A stretch of DNA of 64,000 nt from Fertoeibacter niger. GTDB lineage: Bacteria; Pseudomonadota; Alphaproteobacteria; Rhodobacterales; Rhodobacteraceae. Below the pieces are notes generated by a model, which saw nothing but the letters and a program-made list of their open reading frames with translations, made no database searches and was not told the origin of the DNA. Made by a program: the position numbers and the translations under genes. The stretch covers positions 62,001 to 126,000 of the forward strand of contig NZ_WHUT02000005.1 of assembly GCF_009380135.2 (NCBI RefSeq), written 5' to 3'. Within the stretch, counting starts at the first letter, position 1, and the number at the start of each line of letters is the position of its first letter. Shown piece after piece: positions 43,192 through 51,992 of the stretch.

Positions 43192-45111
43192 TTAGCGCAG
43201 CACGCCCGCCGCTTTCAAGGCGTCGGCCTTTTCGGGGTTGAACCACCAGAAATCCATCTCGCCCAAAGCATAGGGCGGCAGGGTTTCGGGGTGTTCGAAC
43301 ATGTCGTAATAGGCGACGGTATGGGTGTTCTTGTTCCAGCCCGGCACCCAGAACCGTTCGGCGCGCAACACGCGGTCCATCGCCTTTGTCGCCACGGTCA
43401 GCGCATCATTGCTGTCGGCGGCCAGCACCACTTCGGTCATCCGGTCCACCGCCGGGCTTTTCAGCCCCATCATGTTGAAGCTGGACACATCAGCGGTTGC
43501 CGACCCGTAGAACTGCTTCAGCTCCGACCCCGAGATATAGCTGGTGCGGGCAAAGCCTGTGGTGATGTCGAAGTCATACTTCGGCGGGCGGGTGCGGTCT
43601 TCCATCTGGGCATTGTCCACCCGGGTCATCAGGGCATCAACGCCCAGCGCGCGCAGGTTTTCGACAAAGGGGTTCAGGATGCGGTCAAAGCTTTGGCTGT
43701 CGTTCAGAAACTCCACCCGCAGGGTCTGGCCTGCCGCGTTGCGGCGCATGCCGTCGCTGCCCACGGCCCAGCCCGCCTCGTCCAGCAGGGCCGAGGCGCG
43801 GCGCAGGTTGCCCCGATCAAGCTGGCGTTCGCCCGACATGGGCGCACCCACGGGTTCATCCGTCAGGATCGACGCGGGCAGCAGCCCCTCATCCACCAAG
43901 GATTGCAGCAGGGCGGCCTCTTCGGGCGGGGTCGGGCCCATGGCCTCCAGATAGCTGTTGTCCCAGAACGAATCCACCCGGTCATAGATGCCGTAAAACA
44001 GCGTGGCATTTGACCATTCAAAGTTGAACATCAACCCGATCGCCTCGCGCACGCGGGGATCGGCAAATTTCTCGCGCCGCAAGTTGAACAGGAAGCCCTG
44101 CCCGGTGGCCTTGCTGCCATTGGGCAATTCCACCTTCAGCACCTGACCGTTCGTCACCGCCGGAAAATCATAGCCGGTGGCCCAGCTGATCGACGACGCC
44201 TCGTTGCGGAACGTATAGCTGCCAGCCTTGAACCCCTCAAAGGCCGCGTTGTAGTCGGCGTAGTATTCGATGCGGATCGTGTCGAAATTGCCGGTGCCCT
44301 TGCTGATCGGCAGATCGCGGCCCCAGTAATCAGGGTTGCGCTTGTAAACCAGCGTCTGCCCCACATTCATGCGGTCCAGCAGATAGGCGCCGGAGCCCAG
44401 AAACGGCTCCAGGCTCGCCTCTTCCAGATCGCGGTTGTTCGCCTCGTAATGCGCCTTTGACAGCACGGGCAGGCCGCCCACCGATTGCGGCAGATCGCGG
44501 GTCGGGATGCCGGTCTTGAAGGTGAACTTCACCCGGTGCGGGCCCAGAATCTCGGCCCCCTCCACCTCGGTGGCAAAGACGGTGCGGAAATCGGTCAGGC
44601 CCTTGGCAAGGAAGGTTTCATAGGAAAACACCACATCCTCGGCGGTCAGCGGGCTGCCATCGGAAAACCGCGCCTCGGGCCGCAGGTTGAAGATCACCCA
44701 ACTGCGGTCCTCGGGGTATTCAAGCGTCTCGCACAGCAGGCAATAGCTGGCCCCGATCTCATCCGATGTGCCGGTCAGGATCGGTTCATACATCACCGAC
44801 GACAACGCGCCCGCCCGGCCCTTGACCGAATAGGGGTTCATCGAATCAAACCCGCCAAAGGCCCATTGGGATATCTCGCCACCCTTGGGCGCGTCGGGGT
44901 TCACATAATCCAGATGCGGAAAATCGGCGGGGTATTTCAACTCGCCAAAGGTGGAAATGCCATGCGCCACGATAACCGCAGGATCCTGCGCACGGGCCAG
45001 CGTCGCAAAGGTGGCCAGCCCCAGCATCGCCAGACCCGCCAGCATCCAGCCTTTGCCCGCGCTGCGCGGAACTGCCTGAACCTGAACCCTTGCCCTGCCG
45101 TGCTTGTGCAT
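43192..45111 (-). CDS. yejA: Peptide ABC transporter substrate-binding protein YejA
   Basis: 639 residues from the ATG at 45111. A signal peptide is seen (GWMLAGLAMLGLATFATLARA). The mature part is an SBP_bac_5 (cluster C) protein with HGISTFGELKYPADFPHLDY near the N terminus. YejA-type binding proteins take oligopeptides; in E. coli the system also imports microcin C. First gene of yejA-B-E-F-GT. Peptidoglycan-derived peptides are another possible ligand (inference). Confidence 0.95.
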   Translation of the reverse strand: MHKHGRARVQVQAVPRSAGKGWMLAGLAMLGLATFATLARAQDPAVIVAHGISTFGELKYPADFPHLDYVNPDAPKGGEISQWAFGGFDSMNPYSVKGRAGALSSVMYEPILTGTSDEIGASYCLLCETLEYPEDRSWVIFNLRPEARFSDGSPLTAEDVVFSYETFLAKGLTDFRTVFATEVEGAEILGPHRVKFTFKTGIPTRDLPQSVGGLPVLSKAHYEANNRDLEEASLEPFLGSGAYLLDRMNVGQTLVYKRNPDYWGRDLPISKGTGNFDTIRIEYYADYNAAFEGFKAGSYTFRNEASSISWATGYDFPAVTNGQVLKVELPNGSKATGQGFLFNLRREKFADPRVREAIGLMFNFEWSNATLFYGIYDRVDSFWDNSYLEAMGPTPPEEAALLQSLVDEGLLPASILTDEPVGAPMSGERQLDRGNLRRASALLDEAGWAVGSDGMRRNAAGQTLRVEFLNDSQSFDRILNPFVENLRALGVDALMTRVDNAQMEDRTRPPKYDFDITTGFARTSYISGSELKQFYGSATADVSSFNMMGLKSPAVDRMTEVVLAADSNDALTVATKAMDRVLRAERFWVPGWNKNTHTVAYYDMFEHPETLPPYALGEMDFWWFNPEKADALKAAGVLR

Positions 45112-45225
45112 TCCGTCAACTCCCCAACCTGTCCGGCTTATGCCGTGTCTTTGCCAAGTTATGCTAAACACCGGCCTTGTCGATGCATCAAGTTGTGAAT
45201 GCATGCGACCTGCGGTCACAAATGC

Positions 45226-45253
45226 GAAAGGCCGCCCGGGAAAGGGGCGGCCC
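45226..45253 (-). terminator. Intrinsic terminator after the cytochrome c gene
   Basis: On the minus strand GGCCGCCC (45252-45245) pairs with GGGCGGCC (45237-45230) around CTTTCCC, followed by TTTCGCATTT. It lies 38 bases past the cytochrome stop codon. Confidence 0.75.
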
Positions 45254-45290
45254 TGTGCATTTCGTGGTCTGTGGCAGGCCTGCGCCGATA

Positions 45291-45800
45291 TCACGGCTGC
45301 GTGGCAAGCCATGCGATAAGGTTGGCACGCTCTTGCGGGTTGGGCAGGCCAGCAAAGCTCATCTTCGTGCCGGGCGCATAGCCGCGCGGGTTCAGCAGAA
45401 ACGCGTCCAGCTCTTCGCCTGTCCAGGCCTTGTCAGCCATGCCCGCCAGCACGTCGGAATAGCCAAAGCCGGCCGAAGCCGCGATGGGCCGGTCAACCAC
45501 GCCGTTCAGATGCGGGCCGGTGCCATCGGTGCCATCCATCTTGTGGCAGGCCCTGCACTTGTTAAACACCGACTCGCCCGCGCCTGCATCGGCCGCTGCC
45601 AGCAATTCGGCAAAGGGCACGGCTTCTTCTTCGGGGGCGGCCTCTTCGGCACCGGTGTCGATCACATAGGCCTGTTCCTCGGACCCATGCCCGCCGCCGG
45701 TGTGATACAGCGTTTCCGCAGCCCAGGCCCCCAGCAGAAACACCAGCAAAGACCCGCAGGCCGCACCAAGAACCTTTGTTGCAGTCATCGTGTCGAACAT
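45291..45800 (-). CDS. Membrane-anchored class I cytochrome c (c-y / c552 type)
   Basis: 169 residues. An uncleaved N-terminal helix (about 8-30, KVLGAACGSLLVFLLGAWAAE) tethers it to the inner membrane. An acidic, Glu/Ala-rich linker (about 40-70) leads to a cytochrome domain with CRACH (C82, C85, H86) and the axial Met near 147 in YAPGTKMSFAG. This is the layout of cytochrome c-y (Rhodobacter) and c552 (Paracoccus CycM), which carry electrons from bc1 to cbb3 or aa3 oxidase. The oxidase genes are not in the window. Confidence 0.92.
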   Translation of the reverse strand: MFDTMTATKVLGAACGSLLVFLLGAWAAETLYHTGGGHGSEEQAYVIDTGAEEAAPEEEAVPFAELLAAADAGAGESVFNKCRACHKMDGTDGTGPHLNGVVDRPIAASAGFGYSDVLAGMADKAWTGEELDAFLLNPRGYAPGTKMSFAGLPNPQERANLIAWLATQP

Positions 45801-45923
45801 GTCGGGTCCACCTCTGGCATCTGTGCTTGCGCGGTTATCTACCCGCTTCCCCCGCCCGGTTTCAAGGTGTAGTAGCGCGACCATTCGCCCCGCCCGGGGC
45901 CTTTTTGCAATCGGAGCATGACG

Positions 45924-46757
45924 ATGACCGGTCGGATAGCCTTTCAGGGCGAATTGGGGGCCTATTCGCACCAGGCCTGCCAGCAGGCCCGCCCGGACAT
46001 GGAACCCGTTCCCAGCACCACTTTCGAGGATGTGGTGGACAAGGTGGCGCGCCGCGAGGTTGATCTGGGCATGCTGGCGGTCGAAAATTCGACCTACGGG
46101 CGCGTGGCCGATGTGCACAGCCTGCTGCCCCGGTCAGGTCTGCATATCGTGGACGAGGCCTTTGTGCGCGTGCATGTCAACCTGCTGGGCGTTCCGGGTG
46201 CAAAGCTGGCCGATGTGCGCGAGGCGCATGGCCATGTTGTGATCCTGCCGCAATGCGCGGGCTTCCTGCGGACCCATGGCATTGCGGGCAAGGTCAGCTC
46301 CGACAACGCCCGCGCGGCGCGCGAAGTGGCCGAGGGTGGCGACCCGTCAAAGGCCGCGCTGGCCAGCGAGCTTGCCGCGTCGATCTACAGCCTTGACGTG
46401 CTGGCCCGGCATATCGAGGATCAGGCCAACAACACTACCCGCTTTCTGGTGATGGCGCGCGAGGCCGACCATACGCGGCGCGGCGCGGGCAAGATGGTGA
46501 CGACCTTCACCTTCCGCGTGCGCAACATCCCGGCGGCGCTTTATAAGGCGATGGGCGGCTTTGCCACCAATGGCGTGAACATGACCAAGCTGGAAAGCTA
46601 CATGGTGGGCGGGTCGTTCGTCGCCACCGAATTCTATGCCGACATCGAGGGGCATCCCGACGACGCCCCCGTGGCCCGCGCGCTGGACGAACTGCGCTAT
46701 TTCACCACGCATGTGGAGGTGCTGGGGGTGTATCCGGCGGATCCGGGGCGGGGCTAG
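45924..46757 (+). CDS. pheA: Prephenate dehydratase with ACT domain
   Basis: 277 residues. It converts prephenate to phenylpyruvate for phenylalanine. The ATG at 45924 is preferred over 45918 because GGAG then lies seven bases away. The PDT domain (about 5-180) has GELGAYSHQAC and the catalytic NNTTRFLV. The ACT domain (about 190-275) normally carries the Phe-binding LESRP; here it reads LESYM (223-227), so feedback inhibition may differ. There is no chorismate mutase domain. It is divergent from the cytochrome gene. Confidence 0.94.
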   Translation: MTGRIAFQGELGAYSHQACQQARPDMEPVPSTTFEDVVDKVARREVDLGMLAVENSTYGRVADVHSLLPRSGLHIVDEAFVRVHVNLLGVPGAKLADVREAHGHVVILPQCAGFLRTHGIAGKVSSDNARAAREVAEGGDPSKAALASELAASIYSLDVLARHIEDQANNTTRFLVMAREADHTRRGAGKMVTTFTFRVRNIPAALYKAMGGFATNGVNMTKLESYMVGGSFVATEFYADIEGHPDDAPVARALDELRYFTTHVEVLGVYPADPGRG

Positions 46758-46792
46758 GCTGCCCTGAAAGAGCGGCTTTTGCCGCGGCCACC

Positions 46793-47644
46793 TCAGCCTG
46801 GCCCTTGGCAGGCATGAACGGCGATCCGCTGCGCCAGTTCGGGGATAATGCCAGCCGGAATTTCGTGGCCGATGCCGGGCAGAATGACCAGCGTGGCCCC
46901 GGCAATGCCACCGGCAATCGCACGGCCATTTTCCGGCGGCAATATCGGGTCAACCTCACCATGAACCACCAGAACCGGGCAGGAGATTTCGCGGAAACGG
47001 CCCGCCCAGTCTTGCCTCATGGTCAGCGCGCCGTGGTTGAACATGCTGGCCGGGCTGTCGCTGCGCTCCAGCACCTGTGCAATCCGCGCTCGCGCGCGAA
47101 CCTCGTCAAACGGGGCCGCGTTGCCTGCACACAGCCTGTCGCTTTCCAGCAGAAACGCCGCTACTGCTTGCGTATCCGACCAATCCAGCGTGCCAAGCGC
47201 GCCGAAATGGTCAAGAAACGCCTGCGATATATGGGGCAAAGGTGCCTCGTCCCAGCCAAGCGGCTCTGACGCGATCAGTGTCAGCGTCTGGATACGCGCA
47301 GGATGTGTGACCGCGACCATCTGCGCGATGTATCCGCCCAGCGACATGCCAACCAGATGCGCCCGGGCAATCCCATAGCCATCCAGAATGGTAATCACAT
47401 CATCCGCCATGTCTTCGACGGCATAATCCGCCCCGCCCGGGGCAAAGGTGGTTGATTGCCCGGTGTCACGATGATCGAAACGGATCACGAATAGGCCGCT
47501 GTCAGCCAGAGCCGCGCAAAGTTCGTCGGGCCACCCCAGCATCGAGGCTGTCGCCCCCATGACCAGCAGCATGGCCGGATTGCCCGCCTCGCCAAAGGAT
47601 TGCGTCATCAGGGTGATGCCGTTGCTGGTGATCTGGCGCATCAT
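46793..47644 (-). CDS. Alpha/beta-hydrolase-fold protein
   Basis: 283 residues. The nucleophile elbow is GMSLGGYIAQ, an oxyanion-region and HRDTGQST segment precedes it, the acid Asp is in VVHGEVDPILP and the catalytic His in PGIGHEIP. It may be an esterase, lactonase or haloperoxidase-like hydrolase. The ATG at 47644 was chosen because GAGGAG is six bases before it and touches the earlier ATG at 47650. It is the last gene of a three-gene row with the SRPBCC and nudC genes. Confidence 0.88.
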   Translation of the reverse strand: MMRQITSNGITLMTQSFGEAGNPAMLLVMGATASMLGWPDELCAALADSGLFVIRFDHRDTGQSTTFAPGGADYAVEDMADDVITILDGYGIARAHLVGMSLGGYIAQMVAVTHPARIQTLTLIASEPLGWDEAPLPHISQAFLDHFGALGTLDWSDTQAVAAFLLESDRLCAGNAAPFDEVRARARIAQVLERSDSPASMFNHGALTMRQDWAGRFREISCPVLVVHGEVDPILPPENGRAIAGGIAGATLVILPGIGHEIPAGIIPELAQRIAVHACQGPG

Positions 47645-47683
47645 CGTCATCTCCTCGCAGCGGGGCTGCGATACGCCCCCGCA

Positions 47684-48157
47684 CTACCCCCGCAGACTGC
47701 GCTTATACCGATCCTCGATATCCGCCGCGATCAGGGCCACGCGGGATTCGAACCGTTTCGTCACCTTGGCCTTGGCCAGCCGCAGGGATTGCAGGAACAG
47801 CCGGGCGGCCAGGGTGCGGGGTTTCACCTCGGTCACGACGGTCACGCGGGTGCGGCGGGGGCCAAGCTCCACCAGGTCCAGATCAAGCGCGCCATCCACC
47901 GCCGTGCCCACGCCGGTGAATTCCAGCCTTTGCGGCCGGTCCAGCCGTTTCAGCGTTATCGCCATCTGCCGCCGCTTGCCCCGGAACGAGAAAGCCACCT
48001 GCCAGGCCATGCCCGGCCCGGTGCCGCGCGTGGCGTCGCTGCGCACCACCTCGGCCCCGCGGCGCAGGGCGGCGCGTTCCCAGCCGTCGAAATCCGCCAG
48101 CGCATCGAAGACAAAGGCCAGCGGCGCCTCGATATCTTCCTTCGCGTTGAGTTTCAT
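47684..48157 (-). CDS. SRPBCC (START-like) family protein
   Basis: 157 residues. The helix-grip fold is suggested by the start (AKEDIEAPLAFVFDALADFDGWE) and the C-terminal helix (LAARLFLQSLRLAKAKVTKRFESRV). AGGGGA precedes the ATG at 48157. Such proteins bind hydrophobic ligands or act in polyketide or cell-envelope pathways, but the ligand is unknown. It lies between nudC and the hydrolase gene, with gaps of 66 and 39 bases. Confidence 0.85.
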   Translation of the reverse strand: MKLNAKEDIEAPLAFVFDALADFDGWERAALRRGAEVVRSDATRGTGPGMAWQVAFSFRGKRRQMAITLKRLDRPQRLEFTGVGTAVDGALDLDLVELGPRRTRVTVVTEVKPRTLAARLFLQSLRLAKAKVTKRFESRVALIAADIEDRYKRSLRG

Positions 48158-48223
48158 GAATTCCCCTGTTCCGGCATGGTGTTGCACAGCATCCCACTGG
48201 CGGGACACGTTTCAGTTGTCACC

Positions 48224-49177
48224 TCAATCCAGCCGATCCGCAAGCCAGTTGGCAATCAGAAAATGCGCAATCGCACCTTTCCTTGCAGGCCTGATGCGCG
48301 GATGCTGACCGGCCATCACCGTGACCATCTCTTCGCGCGTCACCCACAGGGCATCTTCCAGTTCCACCGGGTCCAGCGTGATGGCCCGCCCCTGTGCATC
48401 ACCCTGGCAGCCGATCATCAAGGATGCCGGAAACGGCCAGGGCTGGCTGGCCAGATAGCGCACGTCACCCACCACCACGCCGCTTTCCTCAAACACCTCG
48501 CGGCGCACGGCGGCCTCGATCGTCTCGCCCGGTTCCACAAAACCCGCCAGACAGGAATACATGCCCTCGGGCCAGCCGGGCGAACGGCCCAGCAATGCCG
48601 CATTGCCCTGCGTCACCAGCATGATTACCACCGGGTCGGTGCGGGGGAAATGCTGGGCACCGCAGGCGGGGCAGCCGCGCTGCCAGCCCGCGTTGCGCAT
48701 CTGCGACGCAGCACCGCAGGTCGAACAAAAGCCGTGGCTGCGGTGCCATTGCAGCACGGCCTTGGCCATGGCGGCCAGTTCGGCCTCACGCGCGCTCAGC
48801 GCCACCATCACGCCGCGCAATTCGGCAAAGCCATGGGCATCGGGCAAGGCCGGGTGACGCTGCACCGAGGGGTCAAAGAACCCGGCATGAACCGCTTCTG
48901 CACCCGCCTCGGGCGACCAGTCTGAAACATCGGTGGCAAAGCGGGGCACACCGTCATCCAGCCCCAGAAACACCGCATCGCCGCCCTGCGCCAGCACCGG
49001 ATGGCCGGGCGGCAGCCAGCCCAGCACATCGGGCCCGGCCAGCAGGGGCTTGCCGCGCCAGATCGGCAACACCTGGCCCGCAGCCCAGAGTTCCGCCATC
49101 GCCGCCGCATCGCCGCGCCGCTCTGCCGCGCGGTCCAGCCCCGATCCGCCGAAAGTCACCGTCTCTGCGCCGCGCAT
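48224..49177 (-). CDS. nudC: NAD(+) diphosphatase (Nudix)
   Basis: 317 residues. It hydrolyses NAD(H) to NMN(H) and AMP and removes NAD caps from RNA. The zinc ribbon (CSTCG and CPACG), the Nudix box GFVEPGETIEAAVRREVFEE, and the NudC marker SQPWPFPAS are all present. GGAGA lies before the ATG at 49177. It heads the nudC/SRPBCC/hydrolase row and is divergent from cpdB. Confidence 0.95.
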   Translation of the reverse strand: MRGAETVTFGGSGLDRAAERRGDAAAMAELWAAGQVLPIWRGKPLLAGPDVLGWLPPGHPVLAQGGDAVFLGLDDGVPRFATDVSDWSPEAGAEAVHAGFFDPSVQRHPALPDAHGFAELRGVMVALSAREAELAAMAKAVLQWHRSHGFCSTCGAASQMRNAGWQRGCPACGAQHFPRTDPVVIMLVTQGNAALLGRSPGWPEGMYSCLAGFVEPGETIEAAVRREVFEESGVVVGDVRYLASQPWPFPASLMIGCQGDAQGRAITLDPVELEDALWVTREEMVTVMAGQHPRIRPARKGAIAHFLIANWLADRLD

Positions 49178-49408
49178 CTCTGTCTCCTGCTGCCCCGCCC
49201 CTTCTGGCATGCCGCTTGCTGCCGTGCAAACGCGGTCGGGGTGTAAACGCGAGTGGCGCGAAAATGCAACCAATACGGTATATTGCGGAACGATACTATC
49301 GCATGCTGGAAACCCGGCCCGCGCCCGCATAGGTTTGCATTGTCAGAACTTTGGCTCGATTTCTTTCACCGGCACGCGCCGGAAAGCCGCATCGGACGCA
49401 GGGCGCAG

Positions 49409-51298
49409 TTGAACGTGACGCAGGAATTTTCATTGCCGGACAGCGCAGGGCAAGTGCATCTGCGCATTCTGGCGACCAGCGATCTGCATGTGCAGGTGTT
49501 GCCCTATGACTATTATGCCGACCGCCCCGTAGACACACATGGTCTGGCCCGGACCGCCAGCCTGATTGCAGCGGCACGGGCCGAGGCAGCGAATTGCCTG
49601 CTGCTGGACAATGGCGATTTTCTGCAAGGCAACCCAATGGGCGATCTTTACTCCCGGCCTGGCCAACTTGCGCCGGGGCAGGTGCATCCCATCCTCGCCG
49701 CGATGAACCTGCTGGGCTATGATGCGGGCACACTGGGCAACCACGAGTTCAACTATGGGCTGGACTTCCTGCAAGGCGTGCTGAAGGGCGCGGGCTATCC
49801 ACTGGTGTCGGCCAATATCGCACTTGGCGAGAATGACGCCCCTACCCTGCTGCCCCCCTATGTGCTGCTGGACCGGCAGGTTGCCGACGGCGCGGGCGCA
49901 TCCCACAACCTGCGCATCGGAGTGATCGGCTTTGCACCGCCGCAGATCGTGCAGTGGGATCGCGCCCTGCTTGGCAACCAGTTGACCACAAGCGACATTG
50001 TCGAGAGCGCCGTCCGCTGGGTGCCGCAGATGCAGGCGGCGGGCTGCGACGTGATCGTTGCGCTGTCGCATTCCGGCATCGGCGGCTGTCACGCTGTGGC
50101 GGGGATGGAGAACGCCTCGACGGCACTGGCGGCCCTGCCGGGCATTGATGCGGTGGTGGCGGGCCACAGCCATCTGGTGTTTCCGGGGCCGGGCTTTGCC
50201 GGCCTGCCCGGCGTCGATCCGGTGGCGGGGCGCCTGTGCGGCAAGCCTGCGGTGATGCCGGGGTTCTGGGGGTCGCATCTGGGGGTGATCGACCTTGCCT
50301 TGCAGCGCGCCGGGGGGCGCTGGCAGGTGCAGGCGGGCCGCGCCACCACGCGCGCCATCTGGCAGCGCGGGGCCGACGGGCTGCCCCATGCCCAGAGCGA
50401 TACCGATGCGGCGGTGGCCAGCGCGATGGCGGGCTATCATGCCGAGACACTGGCCTATGCCCGCAGCCCCGTTGGCCGCGCCAGCGCGCCGCTGAACAGC
50501 TTTTTTGCGCTGGTCACGCCGTCGCCCGCCGTGGCTGTGGTGGCCGAGGCGCAGGCCCGGCATGCGGCGGCCTGGCTGGCCGACATGCCCGAGGCGGGCT
50601 TGCCGCTGCTGTCGGCCGTGGCCCCGTTCAAGACCGGCGGGCGCGGCGGGCCGGAAAACTATACCGATGTGCCAGCGGGTGACATGGCCTTGCGCCACGC
50701 CGCAGATCTGTACATCTATCCCAACACCGTGGCCGTTCTGCGCCTGACCGGGGCCGAGGTGGCCGAATGGCTGGAGCGCGCGGCGGGCATCTTTCACCGC
50801 ATCACGCCGGGCCTGCCGGACCAGCCGCTGATCGATCCTGATTTCCCCAGCTACAACTTCGATCTGATCCACGGGCTGTCCTTCACCATCGATCTGGCGC
50901 AGCCCGCGCGTTACCACCACGACGGGCGGCTGGCAGACCCTGCGGCGCAGCGCATCACCGGGCTGGCGTTCGGCGACGGGCCGGTGGATCCCTGCGCATC
51001 GTTCATTGTCGCCTCGAACAGCTACCGCGCAGCGGGCAGCGGCGGTTTTGCGGCACGCCCCGCCCTGCTGACCGGCACGACCAGCATCCGCGATACGCTG
51101 CTGGCCCATATCGCCGCGACAAATCCGCTGCCGCCGCCCGCCCCGCCCTTCTGGCGCTTTGCCCCGATGCCCGGCACCTCGGTGACATTCGACACCGCCC
51201 CTGCCGCGCGTGCCATGCTGGGCGATGTGCCGCATCTGGCGCTGACCGCGCTGGGTGACACCGCTGACGGGTTTGTGCGCTTTCGTCTGGCGCTGTGA
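49409..51298 (+). CDS. cpdB: 2',3'-cyclic-nucleotide 2'-phosphodiesterase / 3'-nucleotidase-like protein
   Basis: About 629 residues. The metallophosphatase domain has ATSDLHVQVLPYDYY, LDNGDFLQGNPMG and GNHEFNYG, then VAGHSHLVFPG; the 5'-nucleotidase C-terminal domain follows from about 340 (NTVAVLRLTGAEVAEWLE). The start is uncertain: TTG at 49409 keeps the usual N terminus, with GTG at 49415 or 49253 as alternatives. No signal peptide is evident, unlike in Enterobacteria, so location is unclear. It is divergent from nudC. Confidence 0.88.
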   Translation: MNVTQEFSLPDSAGQVHLRILATSDLHVQVLPYDYYADRPVDTHGLARTASLIAAARAEAANCLLLDNGDFLQGNPMGDLYSRPGQLAPGQVHPILAAMNLLGYDAGTLGNHEFNYGLDFLQGVLKGAGYPLVSANIALGENDAPTLLPPYVLLDRQVADGAGASHNLRIGVIGFAPPQIVQWDRALLGNQLTTSDIVESAVRWVPQMQAAGCDVIVALSHSGIGGCHAVAGMENASTALAALPGIDAVVAGHSHLVFPGPGFAGLPGVDPVAGRLCGKPAVMPGFWGSHLGVIDLALQRAGGRWQVQAGRATTRAIWQRGADGLPHAQSDTDAAVASAMAGYHAETLAYARSPVGRASAPLNSFFALVTPSPAVAVVAEAQARHAAAWLADMPEAGLPLLSAVAPFKTGGRGGPENYTDVPAGDMALRHAADLYIYPNTVAVLRLTGAEVAEWLERAAGIFHRITPGLPDQPLIDPDFPSYNFDLIHGLSFTIDLAQPARYHHDGRLADPAAQRITGLAFGDGPVDPCASFIVASNSYRAAGSGGFAARPALLTGTTSIRDTLLAHIAATNPLPPPAPPFWRFAPMPGTSVTFDTAPAARAMLGDVPHLALTALGDTADGFVRFRLAL

Positions 51299-51337
51299 TC
51301 GGGTAAAGCCGCGCCGAACAGCAGCAAAGGGCAAACC

Positions 51338-51970
51338 ATGTTCGACGCGGTGATCTTCGATCTGGACGGCACGCTTGTTGATACCGAAAGCCTGGCCCAT
51401 GCGGCGGGCATGGCGGCCTTTGCAGCCCTTGGCGCGCCCGTTGACGAGGCGTTTCTGCACGGCATGGTGGGCAAGGACAACCCGACCGCCAACCGGCTGA
51501 TCCGCGCGCGATTCCCCGATCTTGACATGGTGGCGCTGGATCAGCTGTGGTCGGCAGGCTATGACGCGCGGGCGGGGGGCGGCCTGCCGCTGCGCCCCGG
51601 CGCGGCAGAGCTTCTGGGCCGCATCACCCTGCCCAAGGCGCTGTGCACCTCCAGCCACCGGGCGTCGGCGGCGCATAAACTGGCCGTGACTGGGCTGGCG
51701 CATCACTTTGCGCATGTGGTGGTGCTGGAGGATGTGACCCGCCCCAAACCCGCGCCCGAACCCTATCTGTTGACGGCGGAACGGCTGGGCGTGGCCCCCG
51801 CCCGCTGTCTGGTGTTCGAGGACAGCGACACCGGCACCGAAGCCGCCCGTGCCGCCGGCATGGTGGTGGTGCAGGTGCCCGACGTGGGCCATGTGGGCGG
51901 GCAACACGCCAGCTATCTGGCACGCGACCTGCTGGCGGGTGCGCGGGCGGCGGGGTTGCGGTTGGCCTGA
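51338..51970 (+). CDS. HAD-IA family phosphatase (beta-phosphoglucomutase-like)
   Basis: 210 residues. Motif I is IFDLDGTLVDTE, motif II is ALCTSS, the Lys is in TRPKPAPEPY and motif IV is VFEDSDTGTEAA. The small helical cap (about 15-80) is of the phosphoglycolate/phosphoglucomutase kind. The substrate is unknown. It follows cpdB by 39 bases and may share its transcript, which would suit release of phosphate from nucleotides or sugars. Confidence 0.9.
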   Translation: MFDAVIFDLDGTLVDTESLAHAAGMAAFAALGAPVDEAFLHGMVGKDNPTANRLIRARFPDLDMVALDQLWSAGYDARAGGGLPLRPGAAELLGRITLPKALCTSSHRASAAHKLAVTGLAHHFAHVVVLEDVTRPKPAPEPYLLTAERLGVAPARCLVFEDSDTGTEAARAAGMVVVQVPDVGHVGGQHASYLARDLLAGARAAGLRLA

Positions 51971-51992
51971 CCGGCGACGTGCCAGCGCCGGT

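Noticed and set aside
49430-51907. 825-codon minus-strand open frame opposite cpdB and the HAD gene
   Set aside because: Shadow of real genes on the other strand; it has no recognisable domains or start signals.
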